NCBI GenBank assembly: GCA_937894805.1
Contig: CALAYR010000108.1
Location: 1 to 51,123, forward strand
Reading direction: 5' to 3'
From: an uncultured Acidimicrobiaceae bacterium
GTDB lineage: Bacteria; Actinomycetota; Acidimicrobiia; Acidimicrobiales; RAAP-2
Length of the DNA: 51,123 nt
The notes beneath the pieces are model-generated. The model had not been told where the DNA came from and did no database searches. It was given only the letters and a program-made list of their open reading frames with translations. Positions 7,702 to 16,851 of this stretch are shown piece after piece. A program made the translations under genes and the position numbers. The stretch's first letter is position 1. Each line of letters starts with the position of its first letter.

Positions 7702-10680
7702 GTGAGTTCCCTGTCGAATCAAGTGATTGCATTACCTCAGGGCCGTCGTCTAACGGTCTATAGCGACCTGCAATTGAGCCCAGAAATGTCGCAGGACTCG
7801 ATTGCCATGAATTCGATAGTTGCACAGCTGAACGAAATCGATGAGGCCACCGTCATTATCTTCGCGGGTTCAACGTTTGCCTTCGAACCGACTTCGAATC
7901 CCCAACGCTTTGTGGCCGCTTGCTGGCAAAGGTTCCCCGACTTCTATCAAGCACTCCAGCGGGTTGCCTCACTTGAACACGCTCGTGTGATTTTTCTCCC
8001 TGGTGCCACGGACGAAGAAATCGGTACTGATGCGCCAACGCAGGCCGCCCTTACGCGCGTGGGCTTTACGTTGGCGACCTCGGTATCTGTCGACGTTATG
8101 ACGTGGCGCGGGAGTCAACGCCTCGAGGTCGTTGCCGGTGAGACCATTCGTGATACTTCACGGGTCGATGAGCGCGAGCGTGATGATGCGCGGCGCCTCG
8201 ATGACACCCAGTCGCTCACGAGATTCGTTCAGTCACGCTTGATGTATCGCACCTTTAGTGGCTGGGCGTGGGCCCCGCTGTGGATCTTTGCATTCTTGAT
8301 GGTGAGTTCATTGGTGATTGGACTCAACGATCTCTTCGGCAGTCACGGCTCACAGTTCTTGGGCCAGACACCACACTTCACCACGTGGGGTTGGCTTTCA
8401 GCCTCCCTCTTTGCCGTGGCCACCATCGAGGCAATCTTGGTCGTCATCGCGAGCACTATTGCCAGACGGAGATTCTTCCATCGCGGTGGGCCGCAATTCA
8501 CTTCGAGCGAACCGTTGGGCGACGTGCGCATCGGCACGCAAGACGCACTCACGTTGGCGAGCACCATCTTGGCTAGCGGAGGGATTGGTCTCATTGTCGG
8601 TGGTTGTGCCCGACCGGCGTTGGCCTACCTCGACCAGGGTGTCTGTGCCGCACCCGGGCCGTCGGGCCGCGTCTTCGTGGAACGACTCGGACGATTCGGG
8701 CTCCCCCCAATCTTTCAGCCAGTGGCACGGACCAGTTATGTCGAGGTAGAGGCGGGCGGAACGGTTCGGGTGCGCCTCGTCGCCGGTGGCCTCCGTGAGC
8801 CCTCGACAACTCGCCTCGAACGCTGGCTGGCTGGGAGAACCACGATGCCGGCGCCACCAGAGTCACCGGCCCTGATTGGTGCCTGGCCCGATGGTTCGCC
8901 CTGGCCCCAGACACCCATTTTCCAGCAAACCTTCCGTCGCGAACTTCGACTGAAGCGCATCGTGAGCGGTGTGGTGTTCCTGACAGGTCTCGCCAATGTG
9001 GTGAGTGCCGTGGTCCCACCCGCTCGGGGGCGACTTGCATCACTGCTCCATGTCCTCCCCCTCGGTGTCGCCCAATCGGCCGCAGCGGCAACGGCTCTGG
9101 CCGGCGTCGGCATGATCATGATGGCTCGAGGTCTACGCCGGGGTCAGCGCCGAGCGTGGATTGTGGCCGCCATTCTTTTTGCGGTCACCACGACGACCCA
9201 CGTCGCCCACGGCGGCAACGGTCTCGGCACCCTCATCAACGCCATCGTCTTCATCCTGCTGATCACAGAACGTCGCATCTTTCAGGGGGCCACGGATCGC
9301 GGTTCCTTCAGCGGAGCCCTTCCCAAGCTGCTCACTATTCCCGCAGTGGCCACGGCAAGCGCCATGCTTGTCGTCATCGTGACCTCGCGCGTCCCATTTG
9401 GTCGTGAGTGGTGGCGCATCGCTCAGGCCTGCGTAGAACGACTCGTGGGGATCACCCGCTTGCCGCTCCCCGACCGAGCCGGTGACTTTCTCTCGCCGTC
9501 CCTGTTCGCGACGGGCATCGTGATCATCATGGGCAGCCTCTACTTACTCACGCGACCCGTGGTGGATCGCCGACTGTCCAATCACGGTTCTTCCGCCGAG
9601 CGTCGCCTAGCCGAGCTTCGCGCCCGAGACATCGTCCGCCGTCACGGTCGAGGCACTCTTGACTACTTCGCACTACGCGATGACAAGCAGTTCTTCTTCT
9701 TTCGCGACTCAGTGGTCGCCTACGCCGTCTATGGCGGCGTGGCCCTCATCTCCCCAGACCCCATCGGACCCGAACCAGAACGAGTCGAGGTGTTTGCCGC
9801 CTTTCGACGTTTTGCCGAGCAGCGCGGATGGACCCTCGCCATTATTGGGGCCGGCCAGCAATGGCTGCCGGTCTATCAGGGTGCTGGGCTACACCACATC
9901 TACGTGGGCGACGAAGGCGTGGTGAACTGTCAGACCTTCAGCCTCGAGGGCGGCAAGATGAAGGGCCTCCGCCAAGCCTGCACGCGGTTAGCCCGTAACG
10001 GTTATTCCGTGGAGTTTGTGGACCCCTCCACGATTGACCCCACCCGCGTCCGGGGCATCATGGAATTGATTGCCAAACTCCGTCGCGGTGAAGACGAGCG
10101 GGGCTTTTCGATGATGCTCGGTCGCCTCTTTAACCCTCGCGATAAAGGTCTCCTTCTGACGATTGTGAACGGACCGGACGGCACTCCCGCCGCAGTGTGC
10201 CAGTTCGTCCCCTCCCCGGCAATCAATGGCTACTCCCTCGACCTCATGCGACGTGACCCGGGCGAACACCCCAATGGACTAATCGACTTTGCCCTGTGCT
10301 CCACGATTGAGCATTTGCGCCAACAGGGTGGGCATGGGTTGAGTTTGAACTTCGCCGCCTTTAGAAGCGTGCTCGACGGCGAGAAGGGTGACGGCACGTT
10401 TACCAAAGTCGAACGGTGGGCCCTAAAGCGACTTTCCGGCATTCTGCCCATTGAGACGCTCTGGACCTTCAATGCGAAATACCAGCCTGACTGGCTACCC
10501 CGCTACTTGGTCTACCCCGCCTTTGAATCGCTGGTTCCCGTGGTGGCCGCTCTCTTGCGAGCGGAGAGTTTGACGGAGATTCCTATCATCGGACGACTGC
10601 TCGCAAACGACCCTTCCAACCGACCCAGCACCGTCATTCCTGAGGAAATCTTGGCGGCGGCGAGCGAGGACGCTAGGTAA
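7702..10680 (+). CDS. Fusion: degenerate metallophosphoesterase, membrane region, and MprF-type (DUF2156) aminoacyl-phosphatidylglycerol synthase domain
   Basis: About 992 residues from the GTG at 7702, which has AGGGG upstream; starts further upstream would overlap the divergent HAD gene. Residues 1-330 resemble a calcineurin-like phosphoesterase interrupted by two membrane helices (about 189-215 and 230-253). Its metal motifs are lost: SDLQL for SDLHL, AGSTF for AGDLF, GATDE for GNHDE, GGCARP for GHTHRP. Residues about 420-625 hold several membrane helices. From about 635 to the end is a DUF2156 domain (GTLDYFALRDDK..FFFRDSVVAYAVYGGVALISPDPIGP), as in lysyl-phosphatidylglycerol synthases, which move an amino acid from tRNA onto lipid. 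Likely role: inner-membrane lipid aminoacylation with a pseudo-enzyme sensor or scaffold domain. The amino acid and lipid are unknown. The 3' end overlaps the convergent SGNH gene by 8 bases. Confidence 0.75.
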   Translation: MSSLSNQVIALPQGRRLTVYSDLQLSPEMSQDSIAMNSIVAQLNEIDEATVIIFAGSTFAFEPTSNPQRFVAACWQRFPDFYQALQRVASLEHARVIFLPGATDEEIGTDAPTQAALTRVGFTLATSVSVDVMTWRGSQRLEVVAGETIRDTSRVDERERDDARRLDDTQSLTRFVQSRLMYRTFSGWAWAPLWIFAFLMVSSLVIGLNDLFGSHGSQFLGQTPHFTTWGWLSASLFAVATIEAILVVIASTIARRRFFHRGGPQFTSSEPLGDVRIGTQDALTLASTILASGGIGLIVGGCARPALAYLDQGVCAAPGPSGRVFVERLGRFGLPPIFQPVARTSYVEVEAGGTVRVRLVAGGLREPSTTRLERWLAGRTTMPAPPESPALIGAWPDGSPWPQTPIFQQTFRRELRLKRIVSGVVFLTGLANVVSAVVPPARGRLASLLHVLPLGVAQSAAAATALAGVGMIMMARGLRRGQRRAWIVAAILFAVTTTTHVAHGGNGLGTLINAIVFILLITERRIFQGATDRGSFSGALPKLLTIPAVATASAMLVVIVTSRVPFGREWWRIAQACVERLVGITRLPLPDRAGDFLSPSLFATGIVIIMGSLYLLTRPVVDRRLSNHGSSAERRLAELRARDIVRRHGRGTLDYFALRDDKQFFFFRDSVVAYAVYGGVALISPDPIGPEPERVEVFAAFRRFAEQRGWTLAIIGAGQQWLPVYQGAGLHHIYVGDEGVVNCQTFSLEGGKMKGLRQACTRLARNGYSVEFVDPSTIDPTRVRGIMELIAKLRRGEDERGFSMMLGRLFNPRDKGLLLTIVNGPDGTPAAVCQFVPSPAINGYSLDLMRRDPGEHPNGLIDFALCSTIEHLRQQGGHGLSLNFAAFRSVLDGEKGDGTFTKVERWALKRLSGILPIETLWTFNAKYQPDWLPRYLVYPAFESLVPVVAALLRAESLTEIPIIGRLLANDPSNRPSTVIPEEILAAASEDAR

Positions 10681-11707
10681 GTTTCGGCGAGATCAGAGGC
10701 ACCAACGCTCGCGAGATATACGTCATATACGAAGCCAGCGCGTGGAATCGATCGCTATATACGAGCTGCTTACCTACGACCGATACACACGTCGTCGTCG
10801 AGCAGAAGAGATTGGACACGTCAACAATCGGCAGATGCTGCGTACGTGACGCTTGCCATAGACCGGCGCTGACATCATTAACGAGAGCGTCACTGGTCCT
10901 AGACGCAAAGCAGTTGGAAATTGATGTCGGATTCGCGCTCATGCAGGAGTTGGTATCGGCCCCGGTACCCGTACTTCGTAACCAGGGAATATTCGAGAGC
11001 AGGATGACTTTTGATTTGGATGCCTTGAGTAGATCGGTGGTCGCCTTGACTCCGGTCGCCAGTTCCTGAGCCGAGGGGTGGTGCGTGGCCGACATAAAGC
11101 CCGAGACTCCCGTAAGCACTACGTACGCCGGATGCGAGTCATTGATGTACTTGCGTACCGCGGTACGCCACAACGTGCAATCGGGATAGGCCGCACCGCT
11201 GGTCTGCGTCACGACGTACCCCCATGGTGGGCAGCTGGGCTTGGAAAAAGCCACGACCCGAAGGTTGAGCAAAACACCGAGTTCATGAAAGGCCGGCACC
11301 CACATATTTGCCTGTGAGTCTCCGAAGAGCACGAGAGTGCGCTTGGCCGTCGGTTGTCCAAAGAGGCAGGTTGTTCCGGGGTTGGCCGGAATGGTGGACT
11401 GGCCGGTCTTGGCATCGCAGTGGGTTGAACGCGACTTCGGCAATCCGACATAAAACCCGGAGTACTTTGAGGCCACATTGGCCATCATGGCCTTTGCCTC
11501 GGCCGGAAGCTGGTTGACCGTGCTGGACTGCTGGAGCAGCGTCGCGAGTTGTGTCAATGTTGGGCGGGTATCGACCGTCACGGCGCCGGCCGTAAGCGGA
11601 GCGAACGCGCTGAGGAGGGCGCACCCCGTGACAAGGGCGACAATTTTGCTTCGTACTGCCGATTTCGAACGCCGCATCAACTGCCAATCTCTAGGTTGCG
11701 TAGCCAT
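10673..11707 (-). CDS. Secreted SGNH-fold protein (OafB-type SGNH domain, stand-alone)
   Basis: About 344 residues starting MATQPRDWQLMRRSKS, with a basic then hydrophobic signal peptide ending near LTAGA. Block I, VLFGDSQANMW, carries the candidate nucleophile serine. A C-terminal SDRFHALASYM supplies the Asp-x-x-His pair. This is the type of SGNH domain that in OafB-like proteins sits behind an acyltransferase-3 membrane domain, but here it is free and exported. Several cysteines (CDAK, CLFG, CPPWG, CTLW, CMSAN) suggest extracytoplasmic disulfides. The ATG at 11707 has a weak AGG upstream; the ATG at 11677 is an alternative. Substrate unknown, probably O-acyl groups on cell-surface glycans. 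A paralog lies at 37902-38906. Confidence 0.72.
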   Translation of the reverse strand: MATQPRDWQLMRRSKSAVRSKIVALVTGCALLSAFAPLTAGAVTVDTRPTLTQLATLLQQSSTVNQLPAEAKAMMANVASKYSGFYVGLPKSRSTHCDAKTGQSTIPANPGTTCLFGQPTAKRTLVLFGDSQANMWVPAFHELGVLLNLRVVAFSKPSCPPWGYVVTQTSGAAYPDCTLWRTAVRKYINDSHPAYVVLTGVSGFMSATHHPSAQELATGVKATTDLLKASKSKVILLSNIPWLRSTGTGADTNSCMSANPTSISNCFASRTSDALVNDVSAGLWQASRTQHLPIVDVSNLFCSTTTCVSVVGKQLVYSDRFHALASYMTYISRALVPLISPKLT

Positions 11708-11781
11708 CAACCTACACGGCAATAGAAGAATTTGCGCCGTGCTCTCGAGGTGACAGAATCTCTCACCAGGGAACGTGACAC

Positions 11782-11787
11782 GGAGGG
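11782..11787 (+). promoter_or_regulatory. Shine-Dalgarno site deciding the MFS gene start
   Basis: GGAGGG lies 5 bases before the GTG at 11793. This favours that GTG over the in-frame GTG at 11775 and the ATG at 11808. Confidence 0.6.
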
Positions 11788-11792
11788 TGGAT

Positions 11793-13034
11793 GTGGCCAA
11801 AAACCGAATGACTTCAGTCTTGCGCTACCGCGAGGCCCGCTGGCTCCTCTTCGGTCAAAGTACCTCTCGACTCGGTGACGGCGTGTCGGCCGTCACCATC
11901 GTCCTGCTGATCCTGGACCGCTGGCCCGGAGCCACGCATCTCTCGCTCTATTCGGCCGTAGCCACACTCGCTCTGGTCGTGTTTCTACTCTTTGGTGGCG
12001 CTGTCGTTGACCGCATTTCGAGACGCACCATCCTGCTGCTATCCGACCTTTCGCGAGCCGTCATCATGGGTACCGTGGCGCTCTTGCTCGCCACCGACCG
12101 GCTGACCTTTTTAGAACTTCTGGTGAGCGCCTTTCTGTTCGGCATTCTCGATGCGGTCTTCATGCCGGCGGCCACCGCGCTTATTCCCGAGATTGTTCCC
12201 GAGGAGGCGCTGAACTCCGTGAACGCCGCGAGCGCGGTCTCTCGGAGTCTGTTTGGAGGCATGCTGGGACCCGCACTCGGTGGAATTCTCTCCGCGTGGA
12301 GCATTCCGGGCGCCTTGGCTTTTGACGTCGCCACCTTTCTCATAAGCGCTGCCTCCATCCTCGTCATGCGACGAACTGCCGCGCCCTCGGCCCCGCCAGA
12401 AGGTCACGAAAATATGCTGAAGTCAATTGCCTCTGGTCTTCGATACACCTATCAGACGAAGTGGTTGTTTTGGACCTTGATGGGCGCGGGACTTACCAAC
12501 GCCCTGCTCTTCGTCCCCCAAGGAACGTTGATGCCGCTCTTCTTAAAGGAGGAGTTCCACGCCAATCGTCAGCTCATCGGACTGAGTTTTGCCATCGATG
12601 GAGTGGGCTGGTTAGTCGGTTCGCTCATCGTGGGATCGCTGGCCACGCCAAAGCGCCGTGTCCGATGGCTCACCACCTCATGGTTGATGGGAAACATTGT
12701 GGTCGGACTGATTGCCATCGTGAATCAAGCCTGGATGGCCTTGATGATTTTGTTTCTGGTGGGCCCACTGCTCTCATACGGCAACGTGCTCTGGGAGTCC
12801 ATGATGCAAACGGAGGTTCCCAAAGAGCTCTTGGGTCGCGTCACATCGGTGGACTGGTTCATCTCGCTCGGTCTTACACCCATTGGCGTTATGGCCGCCG
12901 CGGCACTCTCTACGCACCTTGGCATACGGAGCTACTTCTTGTTGGCCACGCTGGTGTGCGTGCCGTTTCAGATTGTCCTCTTAATTTCCAAGAGGGTCAA
13001 CGCCGTGGACGCTACGCGAGTCGCTGCAAAATAG
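11793..13034 (+). CDS. Major facilitator superfamily exporter (MFS_3/EntS-like)
   Basis: A 413-residue membrane protein with about twelve hydrophobic helices. The N-terminus, YREARWLLFGQSTSRLGDG, and the loop VVDRISRRTILLLSDLSRA match the MFS_3 group, which includes the enterobactin exporter EntS and macrolide efflux proteins. These are proton-driven exporters of small molecules; the substrate cannot be inferred. It diverges from the SGNH gene and converges on the ATP-grasp gene with a 23-base 3' overlap, so it is probably a one-gene unit. Confidence 0.8.
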   Translation: MAKNRMTSVLRYREARWLLFGQSTSRLGDGVSAVTIVLLILDRWPGATHLSLYSAVATLALVVFLLFGGAVVDRISRRTILLLSDLSRAVIMGTVALLLATDRLTFLELLVSAFLFGILDAVFMPAATALIPEIVPEEALNSVNAASAVSRSLFGGMLGPALGGILSAWSIPGALAFDVATFLISAASILVMRRTAAPSAPPEGHENMLKSIASGLRYTYQTKWLFWTLMGAGLTNALLFVPQGTLMPLFLKEEFHANRQLIGLSFAIDGVGWLVGSLIVGSLATPKRRVRWLTTSWLMGNIVVGLIAIVNQAWMALMILFLVGPLLSYGNVLWESMMQTEVPKELLGRVTSVDWFISLGLTPIGVMAAAALSTHLGIRSYFLLATLVCVPFQIVLLISKRVNAVDATRVAAK

Positions 13035-13857
13035 CGCGAGCCAATTGCATCGCCGTCTCAGGGTGGTAGGTCAAGAACAGCGAGGGTTCCGTTAGCTCGA
13101 GCTCCATGACGGCCCAGTCGTCGGCCAACCGACAAAGATCGACGCGGGCGTAGAGGGCTTCGGTGGCCCCTCCGGCGATGAGCACCTCTCGTGCAAACCG
13201 CAATGTTTCTGGACTAGCGGTAGCTACCGACATCTGCTCGGCGCGAAAGAGCTGGCTGCGATCGTGCTCAACCGTGTTGAGCATCGCCCCCTTGCGCATG
13301 GCGTGAGAAAACTCGCCATCTACAAAGACGAGAGCCAGCTCACCCTCTTCATCAATCGAGTCCACGTACGGCTGGATTATCACGTCTCGACCGCTGGCGT
13401 GGAGCGAACGGACGTGGGCGTGCGCCCGGGCGTGGTCACCCGACCCGTAGCGCTCGGCGTCCAGACTGCCCGCCCCGACGGTGGGCTTCACCACAAAGTT
13501 GCCAATCGGAAAAATAGGGTCAATGCCGACATCGGCAAAAGTCGAAGGGATTACGTTGATGCCGGCCTGCTGCAGGGATCGCAAGTAGTGCTTATCGGTG
13601 TTCCATGCAACGAGATCGAGTGAGTTGAAGAGGTTAGGTACGCTCGAGGCCCACGCGAGGAATTGGTCTCGACGGGGCGCATAGTCCCAGGTCGAGCGGA
13701 TGACCGTGGCGTCAAATCGTTCCCACGAAGCATTCGGGTCGTCCCACGCCAGCAACTCATATTCCAGACCGATGCTCGTTAGCGCCTCAAGGAGTAGTGG
13801 TGTGTCGGGGTCGACGTAGAGATCATCACACGTCGCAATGGCGACGCGACGGCTCAC
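13012..13857 (-). CDS. ATP-grasp family protein, co-translated behind nuoN
   Basis: A 281-residue protein with ATP-grasp character: an N-terminal pre-ATP domain (RVAIATCDDLYVDPDTPLL), a central NFVVKPTVGAGSLDAERY nucleotide loop, and C-terminal RVDLCRLADDWAVMELELTEPSLFL, which has the acidic Mg-binding pattern (E-x-E). It resembles RimK- and glutathione-synthetase-type ligases that join a carboxylate to an amine. The GTG at 13857 overlaps the nuoN TGA (GTGA), so it is the last gene of the complex I operon and translationally coupled. An upstream start at 13908 would lie inside nuoN. Substrate unknown; no subunit of complex I needs such an enzyme, so the linkage is unexplained. Confidence 0.7.
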   Translation of the reverse strand: MSRRVAIATCDDLYVDPDTPLLLEALTSIGLEYELLAWDDPNASWERFDATVIRSTWDYAPRRDQFLAWASSVPNLFNSLDLVAWNTDKHYLRSLQQAGINVIPSTFADVGIDPIFPIGNFVVKPTVGAGSLDAERYGSGDHARAHAHVRSLHASGRDVIIQPYVDSIDEEGELALVFVDGEFSHAMRKGAMLNTVEHDRSQLFRAEQMSVATASPETLRFAREVLIAGGATEALYARVDLCRLADDWAVMELELTEPSLFLTYHPETAMQLARAILQRLA

Positions 13858-15338
13858 GGCAGGAGGAGGTAGACGTGGTGCGCCAAGTTGGCGATTGGCC
13901 CAGGCCATACGCCGAAGAGGACGGCGGAAATACTCCCGATGGCGACCACGAGGCCAGTGAGGCGGGGAACGGCCACGCGGACGCCAGAGCCCTCATCGTC
14001 GCTGTACAGCGAGAGCACTAGACGGACGTAGAAGAATCCACCGATGGCTGCAGCCACCATGGCAATCACGGCCAACCAAGAGCCGCCGGCATCAACGGCT
14101 GACGTGATAACGGCGAACTTGGCGAAGAACCCAGTCGTGAACGGTGCACCGGCCTGTGACAACAGCAGCACGGCGAGTGCCGCACCGAGCAGGGGCTGAC
14201 GGCGAGCTAGACCGCGGTAGTGATCGAGGTCGTGACCGGTCTCACCCTCCCCTCCAACCAGGGTCACCACCGCGAAGGTGGCGATGACGACGGGGAGGTA
14301 GGTCACGACGTAGTACAACGTGCCGGCCACGCCTGACGGTGAGGCCGACCAGAGACCCAGGAGCATGAACCCGGCCTGTGAGATGGAGGAGTAGGCCAAA
14401 AGGCGCTTGATGTTCCGCTGGACCAGAGCCACTGCGGCGCCGACCAAGGTCGAAAGAACCACGAGGCCCCACACCAGGGGACGCCACGACTCTGACTGGG
14501 TCGTGAGCGCTCCGAAAATGACGCGTAGGACGGCCGCAAAGGCACCGACCTTAACAATGGACGCCATGTACCCCGTGACCGGTGCAGGAGCGCCTTCGTA
14601 GACGTCGGGCGACCAGACGTGGAACGGCACCGCAGCCACCTTGAAGGCAAAGCCGACCAGCATGAGTCCGAGGCCCGCTACCAGCACACCAGGCTGAAGG
14701 ATGAAGTTGTGGGCGAGGAAGTACGCGATTGACGACAAGTTCGTTGAACCGGCGCCACCGTAGGTCAGCGCTACACCGTAGATAAAGATTGCTGAAGCGA
14801 AGCCACCCAACAAGAAGTACTTCAACGCCGCTTCGGCCGAACCGGAACGGTGTCGGTCAAACGCGACCAGTACGTAGAGGCCGATGGACAAGATTTCGAG
14901 ACCGAGGAAGATAACGATGAGATCGTTGGCTTGCGCCATCATCATCGCACCGGAGGCCGAGGCCAAAACCAAGATATGAAATTCGGCACCCACGACGCGT
15001 GCCCGGTGGGCCCAGTCGTGCGCGACCAGTGCGGTGAGCCCGACACCAAGGGCGATGGCGGCCGAGGCCAGGACGCCAAAACCATCGAGCGCAATCGCAT
15101 GGGCCAGCGTCGTTGTCGAGCCATGAATCGAAACATCACGCCACTGGAAAAAGGCGAGAACGAATGCGCTGGCCGCAGTCACGACCGTCACCGAAGTGGC
15201 CACCACGGCCGAGACACGAGCGCGGGTCATTGCCGTTACGAACATCAAGATCAGTGAGCCACCCAGAAGCACCAGTATCGGCGCAATCGCCAGATAGTGG
15301 ACGGAGGGCATTGCTAGCTGTGCCACTTTCGCGATCAT
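13854..15338 (-). CDS. nuoN: NADH-quinone oxidoreductase subunit N
   Basis: A 494-residue antiporter-like subunit of complex I that forms one of the proton channels of the membrane arm. Many hydrophobic helices are visible. The proton-antiporter core segment includes KVAAVPFHVWSPDVYEGAPAPVTGYMASIVKVGAF, with the lysines typical of the family, and AYSSISQAGFMLLG. The ATG at 15338 overlaps the nuoM stop (ATGA), and the TGA at 13854 overlaps the GTG of the ATP-grasp gene. Last subunit gene of the operon. Confidence 0.95.
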   Translation of the reverse strand: MIAKVAQLAMPSVHYLAIAPILVLLGGSLILMFVTAMTRARVSAVVATSVTVVTAASAFVLAFFQWRDVSIHGSTTTLAHAIALDGFGVLASAAIALGVGLTALVAHDWAHRARVVGAEFHILVLASASGAMMMAQANDLIVIFLGLEILSIGLYVLVAFDRHRSGSAEAALKYFLLGGFASAIFIYGVALTYGGAGSTNLSSIAYFLAHNFILQPGVLVAGLGLMLVGFAFKVAAVPFHVWSPDVYEGAPAPVTGYMASIVKVGAFAAVLRVIFGALTTQSESWRPLVWGLVVLSTLVGAAVALVQRNIKRLLAYSSISQAGFMLLGLWSASPSGVAGTLYYVVTYLPVVIATFAVVTLVGGEGETGHDLDHYRGLARRQPLLGAALAVLLLSQAGAPFTTGFFAKFAVITSAVDAGGSWLAVIAMVAAAIGGFFYVRLVLSLYSDDEGSGVRVAVPRLTGLVVAIGSISAVLFGVWPGPIANLAHHVYLLLP

Positions 15339-16849
15339 CGGCTGACCCCCTGCGGAGTTGAGTGCGACACAATGGCGTGTGTCGAGGGATTGATCTTGTT
15401 CAGGAGAGGTGCGGGATAGACACCTAGGACGACGACCAGAACAATGATCGGAGCCAGCACCCAGCGCTCAGCGGTTGTGGCATCAGGAATCGAGGCATTC
15501 TCCCCCGTAGCTTCGCCGTGAAAGACGCGTTGGTAGGCCCAGAGCAGGTAGAGCGCCGCGAAAATGACACCCGTCGTCGCTACGACTGCCCACCAGGGGT
15601 GAGCGTTGAATGAGCCAAGCAGGACCAGGAGTTCCGAGACAAAGCCCGAAAGACCGGGTAGTCCGATCGAGGCCAACATCACCACGGTAAAGAGAGCCGC
15701 CAGTACTGGTGCGGGACCTTGCAGACCGGAGAGTGCACTGATCGTCGAGGTACCTCGACGTCGCTCGATGCCACCAATCAGCAAGAAGAGCCCCGCGGTG
15801 ATGACACCGTGGTTGAACATCAAAAGAACGGCACCACTGGTGGCGATTTGCGAACCGGCGAAGATACCAAGAACGATGAATCCCACTTGGGCCATTGACG
15901 AGTAGGCCACGACCTTCTTCAGTTCCTTGCTGACGGCTGCCAGCCCCGAACCGTAGAGGATGCCAATCACGGCCAGCGTCAGTACGACGGGGCGAACGTT
16001 GTCGAGGCTCTGGGGCAGGAGTCCTACCGCAAAGCGCAAGAGTCCGTACGTGCCCAGCTTGGCCAGCAGTGCTGAGAGCACCATGGAACCGGCGATAGGT
16101 GCCTCGGCGTAGGCCAAAGGTGACCAGGTGTGCAGCGGGAAGATGGGGCTCTTGATACCGAAGGCGATCAAGAAACCAATCATGATCCACGTGGCGACGC
16201 CGGAGGACAGTGGCGTCTCCTTGAGGGCCGACATGGCAAAGGTCAAGTCGCCGCCAAAGACGTGCTGGTGGCGAACGGCGATGTAGACCATGCCAACCAG
16301 TAAGAAGCCAGACCCAAAGAGTGTGTACACAAAGAACTTCAGCGCGGCGGCGGCTCGTTGCGATCCACCCCACCCGGCAATGAGGAAGTAACTCGGAATC
16401 AACGTGAGTTCGAAGAAGAGGAAGAACGACAACATGTCGCGGGTAGCGAAGGCTCCGATGGTGGCCGTCATCAAGACCAGCAACCACGCCACGAAGGCGG
16501 GGGTCCGGCGAGATTCGTTAGCCCCGACTAGAGCCAGCAAAATAACGAGCGCCGTGAGTGCGACCAAGAACAGCGAGATGCCGTCAACACCAACGTCGTA
16601 GGCCACACCGAGCGAAGGGGCGAGGACCTTGCGGTAGGTGAAATCAAAGACAGTTGTTGTGGAGCCCGATCCAACGGTGTGCGAAGCGCGGTAGGCCAGA
16701 GCCACCACCACGGTCAAGGCCAGCTCGAGAGCGGCGGCCGTAATGCCAATGACTCGCGCCAGGTGGTCGGAAGCCCGGAGGCCGACGATGAGTGCAGCAC
16801 CCGCCAGAGGGATGACGAGCAAGAGGGAAAGCCAGAGTGACGTATGCAT
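15335..16849 (-). CDS. nuoM: NADH-quinone oxidoreductase subunit M
   Basis: A 504-residue antiporter-like membrane subunit of complex I. It contains FFLFFELTLIPSYFLIAGWGG, with the conserved glutamate of the proton path, then FGIKSPIFPLHTWSPLAYAEAPIAGSMVLSALLAKLGTYG and VAYSSMAQVGF, all NuoM hallmarks. It starts 2 bases after the nuoL stop and overlaps nuoN by 4 bases. Length is normal. Confidence 0.96.
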   Translation of the reverse strand: MHTSLWLSLLLVIPLAGAALIVGLRASDHLARVIGITAAALELALTVVVALAYRASHTVGSGSTTTVFDFTYRKVLAPSLGVAYDVGVDGISLFLVALTALVILLALVGANESRRTPAFVAWLLVLMTATIGAFATRDMLSFFLFFELTLIPSYFLIAGWGGSQRAAAALKFFVYTLFGSGFLLVGMVYIAVRHQHVFGGDLTFAMSALKETPLSSGVATWIMIGFLIAFGIKSPIFPLHTWSPLAYAEAPIAGSMVLSALLAKLGTYGLLRFAVGLLPQSLDNVRPVVLTLAVIGILYGSGLAAVSKELKKVVAYSSMAQVGFIVLGIFAGSQIATSGAVLLMFNHGVITAGLFLLIGGIERRRGTSTISALSGLQGPAPVLAALFTVVMLASIGLPGLSGFVSELLVLLGSFNAHPWWAVVATTGVIFAALYLLWAYQRVFHGEATGENASIPDATTAERWVLAPIIVLVVVLGVYPAPLLNKINPSTHAIVSHSTPQGVSR

Positions 16850-16851
16850 GA

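Noticed and set aside
8591..9091. Antisense open frame inside the phosphoesterase/MprF gene
   Set aside because: Low-complexity, arginine-rich translation without domain signs; the plus-strand frame is continuous.
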